Shown here: one piece after another, positions 1 to 7,644 of the stretch
How the letters are laid out: every line of letters begins with the position of its first letter
Position numbering within the stretch: the stretch's first letter is position 1
Assembly (NCBI GenBank): GCA_947588685.1
Contig: CANPYM010000010.1
Location: 1 to 38,160, forward strand
Reading direction: 5' to 3'
From: an uncultured Bacilli bacterium
GTDB taxonomy: Bacteria; Bacillota_I; Bacilli_A; RF39; UBA660
DNA length: 38,160 bases
Program-made: the position numbers and the translations under genes
Notes under the pieces: model-generated
Told to the model about the DNA's origin: nothing
The model's database searches: none
The model's input: the letters and a program-made list of their open reading frames with translations, nothing else

Positions 1-80
1 TGATTTTCATCATCCTCTATAACTAGATTCATTTATCAAATTTATTGTCCACCAACACTATTTGACAAAGAACCTTTTTT

Positions 81-947
81 TTAGCTTTGACAATCTAGAT
101 TAGCCAAATCTTTTTCATTTAATTCTTCAAAAGATAGTAAATATTTTTTATCTTCAGGTAGTTTATCTTTATCGATTTCATCCATATCAAACGTAAATGT
201 TAAGATACCTTTATCACTAATACTTGTTCCACTACTAATGCCATTAATATTTTCATATGTTTTATCAAAATTATCTTTTTCTTTTTCAATTGTTTCTAAT
301 TCATCGCCTTCAAAAGTATATGTATAGATAATCTTATTTACCACGTCACCCGTATAGTTAACTTCAATAATGGTATCAGAACTTATATCTGTGCGTCCTG
401 TACAGACAAGTTCAACTAATTCTTCTTTTTCTTCAGGTTCTTCTTTCGGTTTCTCTTCTTCTTTAGGTTTAGGCATTAAAGCGATAAGATCAAGACCGAT
501 TAAAAATAAGATTAGGATATAGTTAATAATGCTAAAGAATAGGGCGGCTGTTTTGTTTGTAACACTGACAAGGCAAAGGAGGAAAATAGATATAAAAAGT
601 AGTGTTAGTTTAAAAAGATTAGCTTTGGTTGAAAAGTCAAAACCGACATTAAGATATTCATAGATGAAATAGATTAAATAGCCAGTAACAAGAAAGAATA
701 AAATAAGTTTCATAATTAATTCTTTTTTATCAATATGTTCTTTCTCGTCCTTTTTCTCTTCTTTGATGTTTTCAATTTTTTCAATTTTCTCTTCTTTTTT
801 AAGAGCTGGTCTTTCTTCTTTAACTTTATTTTTTTCTTCCTTTACTTTTTCATCTTTGATAGTTGGCTCCTCTTTTTTTATGCTTTCTTTTTTCGAAACT
901 TTGATATCAAGCGTTTCTTCTTTTTTTTCTTCTTTCGTATTTTTCAT
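81..947 (-). CDS. Membrane protein with Lys/Glu-rich N-terminus, unknown function
   Basis: Encodes about 288 residues. The first ~85 are almost only Lys, Glu, Ile and Val in KEE/KKE runs, followed by three to four hydrophobic helices (about residues 80-165), a second Glu/Lys/Pro linker, and a C-terminal domain of ~110 residues beginning near VELVCTGRTD and ending DCQS. The two cysteines at its ends could form a disulfide if the domain is outside the cell. I chose the ATG at 947 because GGTGAT lies just upstream; an in-frame ATG at 971 gives 8 extra residues but lies upstream of that site and overlaps the promoter. A TATAAT (963-968) precedes it. The C-terminal domain faintly resembles YehR/DUF1307-type lipoprotein domains, but this is a guess. 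It is divergent from tagO and shows no operon partner in the window. Confidence 0.75.
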   Translation of the reverse strand: MKNTKEEKKEETLDIKVSKKESIKKEEPTIKDEKVKEEKNKVKEERPALKKEEKIEKIENIKEEKKDEKEHIDKKELIMKLILFFLVTGYLIYFIYEYLNVGFDFSTKANLFKLTLLFISIFLLCLVSVTNKTAALFFSIINYILILFLIGLDLIALMPKPKEEEKPKEEPEEKEELVELVCTGRTDISSDTIIEVNYTGDVVNKIIYTYTFEGDELETIEKEKDNFDKTYENINGISSGTSISDKGILTFTFDMDEIDKDKLPEDKKYLLSFEELNEKDLANLDCQS

Positions 948-991
948 ATTATCACCAATTATATTATACAATAAAAATTGTCATAAATAAA

Positions 992-1021
992 TTGGAAAAC
1001 ACATATAAAATATGCTATTAT
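992..1021 (+). promoter_or_regulatory. Promoter of the tagO-like gene
   Basis: TTGGAA (992-997), an 18-base spacer and TATTAT (1016-1021) preceded by TGC, an extended -10. The predicted transcription start is near 1028, only a few bases before the possible start codons at 1029, 1032 and 1038. Confidence 0.55.
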
Positions 1022-1031
1022 ATAAATAGTG

Positions 1032-2099
1032 ATGTATATGGAAAAAGAAATGTTATTAAAAATAGCTGAATTAGTTATTGTACCTTTTATTGTCGTCGCT
1101 TTAGTTATTCCTTTTATTAAGGATTTAGCGCGTCATTTAGGAGCGATGGATGAACCTGATGAACGTAAAGTACATAAAAAGCCGATTCCACGTATGGGTG
1201 GCCTTGGTGTATTCATTGGCTTTTTAATAGGGTATATGTTATTTGGTGAGACGACACCTATTATGAACTCTATTTTAATTGGTAGTTTCTTTATTATTTT
1301 AACCGGTGTTTTTGATGATATTATTTCTTTAAAACCCTTGACGAAGTTTTTAGGACAATTAGCGGCAGCTTTAGTTGTTGTCTTCTATGGTGGTCTTATG
1401 ATTAAAGATATCAGTGCTTTTGGTATCTATATTGATTTTGGTATCTTTGCCTATCCACTTACCATTTTCTTTATCTTGGGATGTATTAATTGTATTAATT
1501 TAATTGATGGCTTGGACGGCTTATCTAGTGGTATATCTAGTATCTTCTTTTTAGCTATTGGTATTGTTGCTGCTTGTCGTTATCAAATGGATTTAGCCTT
1601 TACTTTAACATTTATTATGTTAGGATCTTGTCTTGGTTTCTTATTATATAATTTTCATCCAGCTAGTATTTTTATTGGTGATACAGGATCAATGTTTTTA
1701 GGCTTTATTATGTCGGTTATAACGATGTTAGGTTATAAAAACGTTATGATGTCATCATTAATTATTCCGTTATTAATTTTAAGTGTACCAATATTAGATA
1801 CGTGCTTTGCTATTATTAGAAGAAAACTTAAGGGTGAAAGTATTTCTAAACCGGATAAATCGCATATTCATCATCAATTTTTAAAAAGGGGATTTACCCA
1901 TGTTGAAACAGTTTTAACAATTTATATAATTACTTTCTTGTTTGCGATGGCATCGGTTATTTATGTCTTAGTCAATGCCGTTTTAGGTTATATTATCTAT
2001 GGTATACTTTTATTTGCTTTAATTGTTTTTGCCTTAAAGACTGATATTATCGTTTCTCATAAAGATAGAGATAAAAAGAAAAAAGATAATAATATTTAA
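1032..2099 (+). CDS. tagO: Undecaprenyl-phosphate GlcNAc-1-phosphate transferase (TagO/WecA family)
   Basis: Integral membrane enzyme that moves GlcNAc-1-phosphate from UDP-GlcNAc to undecaprenyl phosphate, the first step of wall teichoic acid linkage-unit synthesis. Family marks (residues counted from the GTG at 1029): DEPDERKVH near 41-49, FDD at 95-97, NLIDGLDGL at 157-165, GDTGS at 217-221 and the HIHH cluster at 279-282 typical of TagO/WecA rather than MraY. About ten hydrophobic helices; length (~355) is normal. The start is uncertain: GTG 1029, ATG 1032, 1038 and 1050 are in frame, none has a convincing Shine-Dalgarno, and the promoter places the RNA start at about 1028, so it may be leaderless. 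The teichoic acid cluster downstream favours tagO over a role in an O-antigen-like pathway. Confidence 0.9.
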   Translation: MYMEKEMLLKIAELVIVPFIVVALVIPFIKDLARHLGAMDEPDERKVHKKPIPRMGGLGVFIGFLIGYMLFGETTPIMNSILIGSFFIILTGVFDDIISLKPLTKFLGQLAAALVVVFYGGLMIKDISAFGIYIDFGIFAYPLTIFFILGCINCINLIDGLDGLSSGISSIFFLAIGIVAACRYQMDLAFTLTFIMLGSCLGFLLYNFHPASIFIGDTGSMFLGFIMSVITMLGYKNVMMSSLIIPLLILSVPILDTCFAIIRRKLKGESISKPDKSHIHHQFLKRGFTHVETVLTIYIITFLFAMASVIYVLVNAVLGYIIYGILLFALIVFALKTDIIVSHKDRDKKKKDNNI

Positions 2100-2171
2100 A
2101 AGTAAAGTAATGATGAAAAATAATTTATTTACCTAGTTGTTTTTCCTTGTTTTCATTAAGGAAGTGTGAAA

Positions 2172-3122
2172 ATGAATAAAGAAAATGTTTTATATCTTGT
2201 TATTCCTTGTTATAACGAAGAAGAAATGCTTGATATAACAACTAAAGAATTAACGAAGAAGATGAATGATCTTATTGCTTCAAAAAAGATATCATCTAAT
2301 AGTAAAGTTATGTATGTTGATGATGGATCGAAAGATGCGACTTGGTCTTTAATATCTTCGGCTCACGAAGCTAATCCTCTTTTTACTGGTATTAAATTAT
2401 CGCGTAATAGGGGACATCAAAATGCTTTATTAGCTGGTCTTATGACGGCTAAAAAGTATGCTGATATAACGATTAGTATGGATGCTGACTTACAAGATGA
2501 TATCAATGTTATTGATAAGATGTTAGATGAATATAGTAACGGATCAGAAATTGTCTATGGTGTTCGTAGTTCTAGAAAAAAGGATAGTTTCTTTAAACGC
2601 TTTACGGCGCAAAGTTTTTATAAACTGATGCATTTGATGGGTGTTGAAATTGTTTTTAATCATGCTGATTGTCGTCTTATGAGTAGAAAAGCTTTAGAAG
2701 GCTTGGAAGAGTTTGATGAAGTAAATCTTTTCTTAAGAGGTATTGTCCCACAAATTGGTTATAAGACATCTATTGCTTATTATGAACGGAATAAACGTGT
2801 TGCTGGAAAGTCAAAGTATCCTTTAAAAAAGATGCTTAAGTTTGCGATTGATGGCATTACTTCCTTTAGTGTTAAACCTCTTCGTTTAATTACTTCTCTT
2901 GGCTTTTTAATGTCTATCTTTAGTTTTATTATTTTAGTTTATTCTGTTGTTGTTAAACTATGCGGAAATACGGTTGAAGGTTGGACCTTTATTGTATGTT
3001 CTATTTGGCTTGTCGCTGGTATTCAATTATTATCTTTAGGTGTCATCGGCGAATACGTTGGCAAAATATATATGGAAGTAAAACACCGTCCTAAATACAT
3101 TATTGAAAAGGAATTAGATTAA
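2172..3122 (+). CDS. Family 2 glycosyltransferase, polyprenyl-phosphate sugar synthase (GtrB/CsbB-like)
   Basis: A GT2 enzyme likely to transfer a sugar from a nucleotide sugar to undecaprenyl phosphate at the inner membrane face. The fold starts at LVIPCYNEEE (residues 9-18), with the acidic pair DDGS at 50-53 and the DADLQDD metal-binding stretch at 104-110. Two transmembrane helices close the protein (about 238-262 and 272-296), the GtrB/DPM1 layout. ATG 2172 is chosen because AAGGAAG lies 8 bases upstream; a GTG at 2166 sits too close to it. The stop overlaps the start of the GtrA-like gene (TAATG), so the two are co-translated. In Gram-positives such pairs supply the lipid-linked sugar for glycosylating teichoic acids. 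The third component, a GT-C transferase, is not in the window. Confidence 0.88.
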   Translation: MNKENVLYLVIPCYNEEEMLDITTKELTKKMNDLIASKKISSNSKVMYVDDGSKDATWSLISSAHEANPLFTGIKLSRNRGHQNALLAGLMTAKKYADITISMDADLQDDINVIDKMLDEYSNGSEIVYGVRSSRKKDSFFKRFTAQSFYKLMHLMGVEIVFNHADCRLMSRKALEGLEEFDEVNLFLRGIVPQIGYKTSIAYYERNKRVAGKSKYPLKKMLKFAIDGITSFSVKPLRLITSLGFLMSIFSFIILVYSVVVKLCGNTVEGWTFIVCSIWLVAGIQLLSLGVIGEYVGKIYMEVKHRPKYIIEKELD

Positions 3123-3541
3123 TGCGTTTATGGGATATTTATTGCAAGCATAAAGAGGGTATTAACTATCTTATCTTTGGTTTTCTAACAACGGCTTTAA
3201 CCCTTTTTACATATTATCTTTTAACCCTAACGATTTTAGATGCCAAAGTACCATTAGAACTGCAACTTGCCAATATCATATCTTGGATAGTAGGTTTTTT
3301 ATTCGCTTATATTACTAATCGTAAGTTTGTTTTTCAAAGTAAAAATAAACAAGTTACTAGTGAGTTTCTAAAGTTTTTAGGTAGTAGGTTATTTACACTA
3401 TTACTTGATATGGGAATTATGTATGTTTTTGTATCTTTAATGCATTTTGATAATCGTCTTATTAAATTAATTTCTCAGGTTGTTGTTATTGTTGGTAATT
3501 ATCTTTTAAGTAAATTAATTGTTTTTGTCAAAAAGAAATAG
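3122..3541 (+). CDS. GtrA-like family membrane protein (putative polyprenyl-P-sugar flippase)
   Basis: A 139-residue protein with four predicted membrane helices (about 13-35, 48-66, 90-106, 114-135). The GtrA signature is the Asn-rich turn after helix 2, AYITNRKFVF, and the first helix pattern NYLIFGFLTTALT. GtrA proteins such as Listeria/Bacillus GtcA are thought to flip the lipid-linked sugar made by the GtrB partner. The start codon overlaps the stop of the upstream GT2 gene by two bases, which supports functional coupling. Confidence 0.87.
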   Translation: MRLWDIYCKHKEGINYLIFGFLTTALTLFTYYLLTLTILDAKVPLELQLANIISWIVGFLFAYITNRKFVFQSKNKQVTSEFLKFLGSRLFTLLLDMGIMYVFVSLMHFDNRLIKLISQVVVIVGNYLLSKLIVFVKKK

Positions 3542-3559
3542 ATTTTATTTCTTTTTTGT

Positions 3560-3589
3560 TTGCTATTACATAGACTAATTTGTTATAAT
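3560..3589 (+). promoter_or_regulatory. Promoter of DHHW copy 1
   Basis: TTGCTA (3560-3565), 18 bases, then TGT-TATAAT (3584-3589), an extended -10. The -10 region is duplicated upstream of copy 2. Confidence 0.55.
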
Positions 3590-3624
3590 AAATGCGTATG
3601 CGATGAAATAAGAGCTGGTGTAGG

Positions 3625-4830
3625 ATGAAAAAGAAAAAACAAAAAAAGAAAGAAGAGAATAAATTAACTATAGTTAATATGATTTTTACCATTTGCTTTA
3701 TTGTAATAGTCGGTGGTGGGGGATTTGTGACTATCTTTAGGACTCCTAAAGAACGATCTTATATGGAAAATCGTAATTTAGAGAAGTTTACATTACCTAC
3801 CTTTAAAACTTTTGTCCGTGGTACTTTTCAGGAAAACTTAGAAACAGCGATGACGGATTAATTTCCTTTAAGTCAAGAGATTAAAGAAATAACGGATGAT
3901 AAATTAAACTTTACTAGTTACTTTTCCATCCCTAAAAAAGTTTGCCAAAATCATTATGTTTATATCCATAAAGAACGAGCTTTAGCTTCTTGCACCGATT
4001 ATATTGTTGAATTACCTTTAACGATAGAAGAACGTCAAAAAAATGTTGATAATCATTTAGCTTATTATAATGATTTTAATGAATTAGCCGATACCTATTA
4101 TTATGTTATTCCAAGGTCTTATGCTTTTGATTTTGAAAAAGGCGTCTTAACTTTTGATAGTTATACGCTTCTTAAAAATAATTTAAAGGGTAAATATCAT
4201 CTTGAGACGTTGGACGTCAAGAACCTCGAAGATTACCAGAAGTATTTCTTTAAAACGGATCATCATTGGAACAATAAAGGCCAATATCAAGGTTATAAGG
4301 ATATTATGAAAATGTTTGGTAAAGAAGATGAAATTCGTTCTGTTGTTGATGAAATAACCATTACCAATCCACCATTTTATGGAACATCTTCTACGTATGC
4401 TCGGCAGTTAAAACGAAACGAAGATTTTAGCTTTTATACTTTTGACATTCCACCATACTTTTATAAACGAGATGGTGTCCTTATGGAAAGTCCCCATTTT
4501 GATGAGGAAAGTGAAAGACATAAATTTGAATATTATTATATTTCGCTTTATGGTTCTGATTTTGGAGAAATTGTCTATGACTTTAAAGAACCTGAAAAGG
4601 AAAATTTAATGATTTGGAAATCATCATTTTCTAATCCTATTAATGAGCTTATTGCTAGCCATTTTAATAAAACATATATTATTGATGCTCGCTATTATGA
4701 AACCCATGATAATTTTGATTACGAAGAATACATTAAAGCTAATGATATTGATAAAATCCTTGTTTTAGCTTCAACTGATGTTGTCGATGGCTATGGATTT
4801 AATCTAAAAGTGAATAAAGAGGCTGCTTAG
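3625..4830 (+). pseudogene. DHHW-family O-acylation protein, copy 1, broken by one nonsense codon
   Basis: Homologous over its whole length to the intact copy at 4971. The reading frame is continuous from 3625 to 4830 apart from one TAA at 3859-3861 (codon 79), where copy 2 has CAA (Gln) in the same context (TD-Q-FPLSQ): a single C-to-T change. Downstream, the frame keeps the diagnostic TDHHWNNKGQ motif and ends two Ala before TAG. A TTG at 4210 could in principle start a 206-residue fragment, but it has no good ribosome binding site. The N-terminus has a Lys/Gln/Glu-rich tail and one membrane anchor (about 18-38), as in AlgJ/AlgX/DHHW proteins that act outside the membrane with MBOAT acyltransferases. 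Either a recent pseudogene, a suppressible stop, or a sequencing error. Confidence 0.85.
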
Positions 4831-4912
4831 TAGCTTAACTTTACCTTGTACGTCTTATCATTACTTTTTGTTATTTATTTTATAAATATCGTCATTACCG
4901 AAATTTGTTATC
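4821..4912 (+). pseudogene. Relic of the MBOAT gene 5' end
   Basis: The bases after DHHW copy 1 align with the first ~95 bases of the MBOAT gene at 6157: CTG-TT-AGTAG, then ACTTTTTGTTATTTATTTTATA, then AAATATCGT. The relic has lost the GGAGGTGAT ribosome site and the ATG (AGG in its place), has a one-base deletion that shifts the frame, and a further small deletion. It shows that the duplicated unit ended inside the MBOAT gene. Confidence 0.75.
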
Positions 4913-4934
4913 ACTTAGATTAATTTGTTATAAT
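4905..4934 (+). promoter_or_regulatory. Promoter of DHHW copy 2
   Basis: TTGTTA (4905-4910), 18 bases, TGT-TATAAT (4929-4934). The -10 region is the duplicate of the one at 3584, whereas the -35 falls within the decayed MBOAT relic. Confidence 0.5.
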
Positions 4935-4970
4935 AAATGCATTAGGCGATGACATAGAAGTTGGTATAGT

Positions 4971-6167
4971 ATGAAAAGAAAAAAACAAAAAAAGAAAGAA
5001 GAGAATAAATTAACTATAGTTGATATGATTTTTACCATTTGCTTTCTTATAATAGTAGGCGGTGGGGGATTTATGACTGTCTTTAGGACTCCTAAAAAAC
5101 TTTCTTACCTAGAGGGTCGCGAATTAAAGACATTTAAAATGCCTAACTTTAAAACTTTTGTGCTCGGTACCTTTCAGAAAAATTTGGAAGACGCGTTGAC
5201 TGATCAATTTCCTTTAAGTCAAAAGATTAAAGAGGTAACCGATGATAAATTCAACTTTACTAGTTATTTTCCGGTCCCTAAAAAGGTCTGTTTAAATCAT
5301 TATGTCTATTTGCATGAAGAACGGGCTTTAGCCTCATGCACAAATCAGATGGTTGAACTACCATTAACTGTCGAAGAACGGCAAGAGGATGTTGATAATC
5401 ATTTAGCTTATTACAATGATTTTAATGAATTAGCTGATACCTATTATTACGTTATTCCAAGGTCTTATGCTTTCGACTTTGAAAAAGGCGTACTAACCTT
5501 TGATACTTATTCTTTACTTAAAAATAATCTAAAAGGTAAATATCATATTGAGACGTTGGATGTTAAGAACCTTGAAGATTATCAAAAGTATTTCTTTAAA
5601 ACAGATCATCATTGGAACAATAAAGGCCAATATCAAGGTTATAAGGATATTATGAAAATGTTTGGTAAAGAAGATGAAATTCGTTCTGTTGTTGATGAAA
5701 TAACCATTAAAGATCCACCATTTTATGGTTCAGCTTCTAAGTATGCTCGGCAGCTAAAACGAAGCGAAGATTTTAGTTTCTATACTTTTGACATTCCACC
5801 ATACTTTTATATGAGGGATGGTGTTCTTACGGAAAGTCCTCATTTTGATGAGAAAAGCAAAAGGTATAAGTTTGAATATTATTATAATTCACTTTATGGT
5901 GATGATATTGGAGAGATTGTCTATGATTTTAAAGCACCTGAAAAAGAAAATTTAATGATTTGGGCTTCATCATACTCTAATCCTATCAACGAACTTATTG
6001 CCAGTCATTTTAATAAAACCTTTATTATTGATGTTCGATGGTTAGAAAGCTTTGATTATAAAGAATATATTAAGGCCAATGACATTGATAAAATTCTTGT
6101 CTTAGCTTCAACTGATGTTATTGATGGATATAGGTGGAATATGGGAGGTGATAAAGATGCTGTTTAG
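4971..6167 (+). CDS. DHHW-family membrane-anchored O-acylation protein, intact copy
   Basis: 398 residues: Lys-rich cytoplasmic tail (1-13), one membrane helix (about 18-38), then an extracytoplasmic SGNH-like domain. The family-naming motif is at 212-215 inside TDHHWNNKGQY; in AlgJ/AlgX relatives this Asp-His pair belongs to the catalytic site. A later Ser-containing LMIWASSYSNP near 323-333 could supply the nucleophile, as expected from SGNH architecture, but I cannot prove the pairing. Such proteins complete acyl transfer from an AlgI-type MBOAT to a surface polysaccharide. The stop codon overlaps the start of the MBOAT gene by 11 bases, so both are co-translated. It is the working copy of a tandem pair; copy 1 carries a nonsense codon. 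Confidence 0.85.
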   Translation: MKRKKQKKKEENKLTIVDMIFTICFLIIVGGGGFMTVFRTPKKLSYLEGRELKTFKMPNFKTFVLGTFQKNLEDALTDQFPLSQKIKEVTDDKFNFTSYFPVPKKVCLNHYVYLHEERALASCTNQMVELPLTVEERQEDVDNHLAYYNDFNELADTYYYVIPRSYAFDFEKGVLTFDTYSLLKNNLKGKYHIETLDVKNLEDYQKYFFKTDHHWNNKGQYQGYKDIMKMFGKEDEIRSVVDEITIKDPPFYGSASKYARQLKRSEDFSFYTFDIPPYFYMRDGVLTESPHFDEKSKRYKFEYYYNSLYGDDIGEIVYDFKAPEKENLMIWASSYSNPINELIASHFNKTFIIDVRWLESFDYKEYIKANDIDKILVLASTDVIDGYRWNMGGDKDAV

Positions 6168-7563
6168 TAGTTTAACTTTTCTTTGTATCTTCTTACCACT
6201 ACTTTTTGTTATTTATTTTATAAGTAGTGATAAATATCGTAATCTAATACTATTTGTTTTCTCCCTTGTTTTCTATGCTTGGGGTGAGCCAAAATATATC
6301 TTTCTTATGTTACTATCGATTAGTGTTAACTATGTTTTAGCTAGATTAATTGATAAATATCGTAAGCGCAAAAAAACTAGTAGAAGTATACTTCTACTAG
6401 CAACGCTATTTAACATATCGTTGCTAGTAATATTTAAATACTTTAACTTCCTAATTGATAATGTTAATGCTTTATTAAACTTAAATATTACTATTCGTGA
6501 TATTGCTCTTCCAATCGGTATAAGTTTCTATACCTTCCAGATTTTATCATATGTAATTGATGTCTATCGGGGCGAAGTTAAGGTTCAAAAGAATATTATT
6601 TCTTTAGGTACTTATATTTCTTTGTTCCCACAATTAATTGCTGGACCAATTGTTCGTTATAGTACAATTGAAAAACAATTAACTCATCGAACGGTTACAT
6701 TTGATAAGTTTACAAAAGGCGTTAAAAGGTTTATTGTCGGTTTAGGTAAAAAGGTTATTATTGCGAATAATATGGCTATGATAGCTGATACAATATTTGA
6801 TAGTAGTAGTGTTTCTGAATATAGTTGGATTATTATTTTAGTTAGTCTACTTGCTTATACTTTCCAAATCTATTTTGATTTTTCAGGATATAGTGATATG
6901 GCAATTGGTCTTGGTCATATGTTTGGTTTTGACTTTGAAGAAAACTTTAATTATCCTTATGCCTCATTTAGTATAACGGATTTTTGGCGAAGATGGCACA
7001 TTTCTTTATCATCATGGTTTAGAGATTATGTCTATATTCCTTTAGGTGGTAATCGTTGTAAAAAGCCCCGTTGGATTTTGAATCTTTTCTTAGTATGGCT
7101 TCTTACCGGTTTGTGGCATGGTGCTAGTTGGAATTTTGTTTTATGGGGACTATACTATTTTGTCATCTTACTTGTTGAAAAATTGTTCTTACATAAGTTA
7201 TTAGATAAATTACCTAAATTACTTCGTTATATATATGCTTTTGTTTTAATCAATATTGGCTGGTTAATTTTTAGAATTGAAGATATCAATACTTTATTAA
7301 TACTATTTAAAAATCTCTTTACTTTAAAAAGAGGGGATTTCTATTTAGATCTTGCTCATAATTATTATCTATTAAATTATGTACCATACTTTATCTTTGC
7401 AATTATCGGTAGTTTTCCAGTTGTAAAGTGGTTTAATCAAAAGATGAAAAACGAATTGTTTAAAACTTGTCTAAGCAATATTTTGTTACTCGCTATTTTA
7501 GGGTTATCAATTATTTTCCTTATTAATAATAGTTATAATCCATTTATCTATTTCCGCTTTTAA
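6157..7563 (+). CDS. MBOAT-family O-acyltransferase (AlgI/PatA-like)
   Basis: 468 residues and ~11-12 membrane helices. It moves acyl groups, usually acetyl, across the membrane for surface glycan modification. Marks include RNLILFVFSLVFYAWGEPKY (28-47), the WRRWHISLSSWFRDYVYIPL block (277-296) and LTGLWHGASWNFVLWG (316-331), whose His321 is the invariant MBOAT histidine. ATG 6157 is chosen because GGAGGTGAT lies 6143-6152; the frame is open further upstream, but that stretch is the end of the DHHW gene in another frame. Translational overlap with the DHHW gene indicates they form one acylation machine. DltB is a relative, but no dltA, dltC or dltD is present, so AlgI-like is the better call. 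Confidence 0.92.
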   Translation: MLFSSLTFLCIFLPLLFVIYFISSDKYRNLILFVFSLVFYAWGEPKYIFLMLLSISVNYVLARLIDKYRKRKKTSRSILLLATLFNISLLVIFKYFNFLIDNVNALLNLNITIRDIALPIGISFYTFQILSYVIDVYRGEVKVQKNIISLGTYISLFPQLIAGPIVRYSTIEKQLTHRTVTFDKFTKGVKRFIVGLGKKVIIANNMAMIADTIFDSSSVSEYSWIIILVSLLAYTFQIYFDFSGYSDMAIGLGHMFGFDFEENFNYPYASFSITDFWRRWHISLSSWFRDYVYIPLGGNRCKKPRWILNLFLVWLLTGLWHGASWNFVLWGLYYFVILLVEKLFLHKLLDKLPKLLRYIYAFVLINIGWLIFRIEDINTLLILFKNLFTLKRGDFYLDLAHNYYLLNYVPYFIFAIIGSFPVVKWFNQKMKNELFKTCLSNILLLAILGLSIIFLINNSYNPFIYFRF

Positions 7564-7595
7564 ATTAAAGGTAGATATATATCTACTTTTAATTT
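7562..7595. terminator. Near-perfect palindrome after the MBOAT gene, possible terminator
   Basis: A 34-base inverted repeat (arms AAATTAAAGGTAGATA and its near complement, one G-T wobble). It is A+T-rich and lacks a clean T-run directly after the stem, so termination is plausible but weaker than elsewhere in the window. Confidence 0.5.
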
Positions 7596-7622
7596 GCATA
7601 AAAGATGATTTTTTGTTAAAAT
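7594..7622 (+). promoter_or_regulatory. Promoter of the acyltransferase-3 gene
   Basis: TTGCAT (7594-7599), 17 bases, TGT-TAAAAT (7617-7622). GGAGTGG follows before the ATG at 7645. Confidence 0.5.
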
Positions 7623-7644
7623 AACTCGTGTTTGGAGTGGTTAT

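Larger units (their letters stand above)
3570..4912 (+). repeat. Tandem duplication, unit 1 (period about 1346 bases)
   Basis: Unit 1 carries promoter, DHHW gene and a relic of the MBOAT 5' end. Unit 2 starts near 4916 and runs on into the intact MBOAT gene. Start codons (3625 and 4971) and the DHHW motif region (4258 and 5604) are each exactly 1346 bases apart, so there is no net indel over that stretch. Copy 2 is three codons shorter near its end. The nature of the unit, which includes the downstream gene's beginning, shows that it arose by direct duplication of this locus. Confidence 0.85.

Noticed and set aside
1-13. Possible start of a minus-strand gene at the window edge (ATG on the complement at 10 or 13 after GAGG)
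   Set aside because: Only 3-4 codons are visible and the ribosome site is too close to the ATG, so there is not enough to call.
735-990. Phe/Ser-rich open frames opposite the Lys/Glu-rich tail of the first gene
   Set aside because: They are mirror images of KEE/KKE codons; no ribosome site and composition unlike a real protein.
4210-4830. Separate 206-residue gene starting at TTG 4210
   Set aside because: It is the downstream part of DHHW copy 1, in the same frame as the upstream part, and has no ribosome site.
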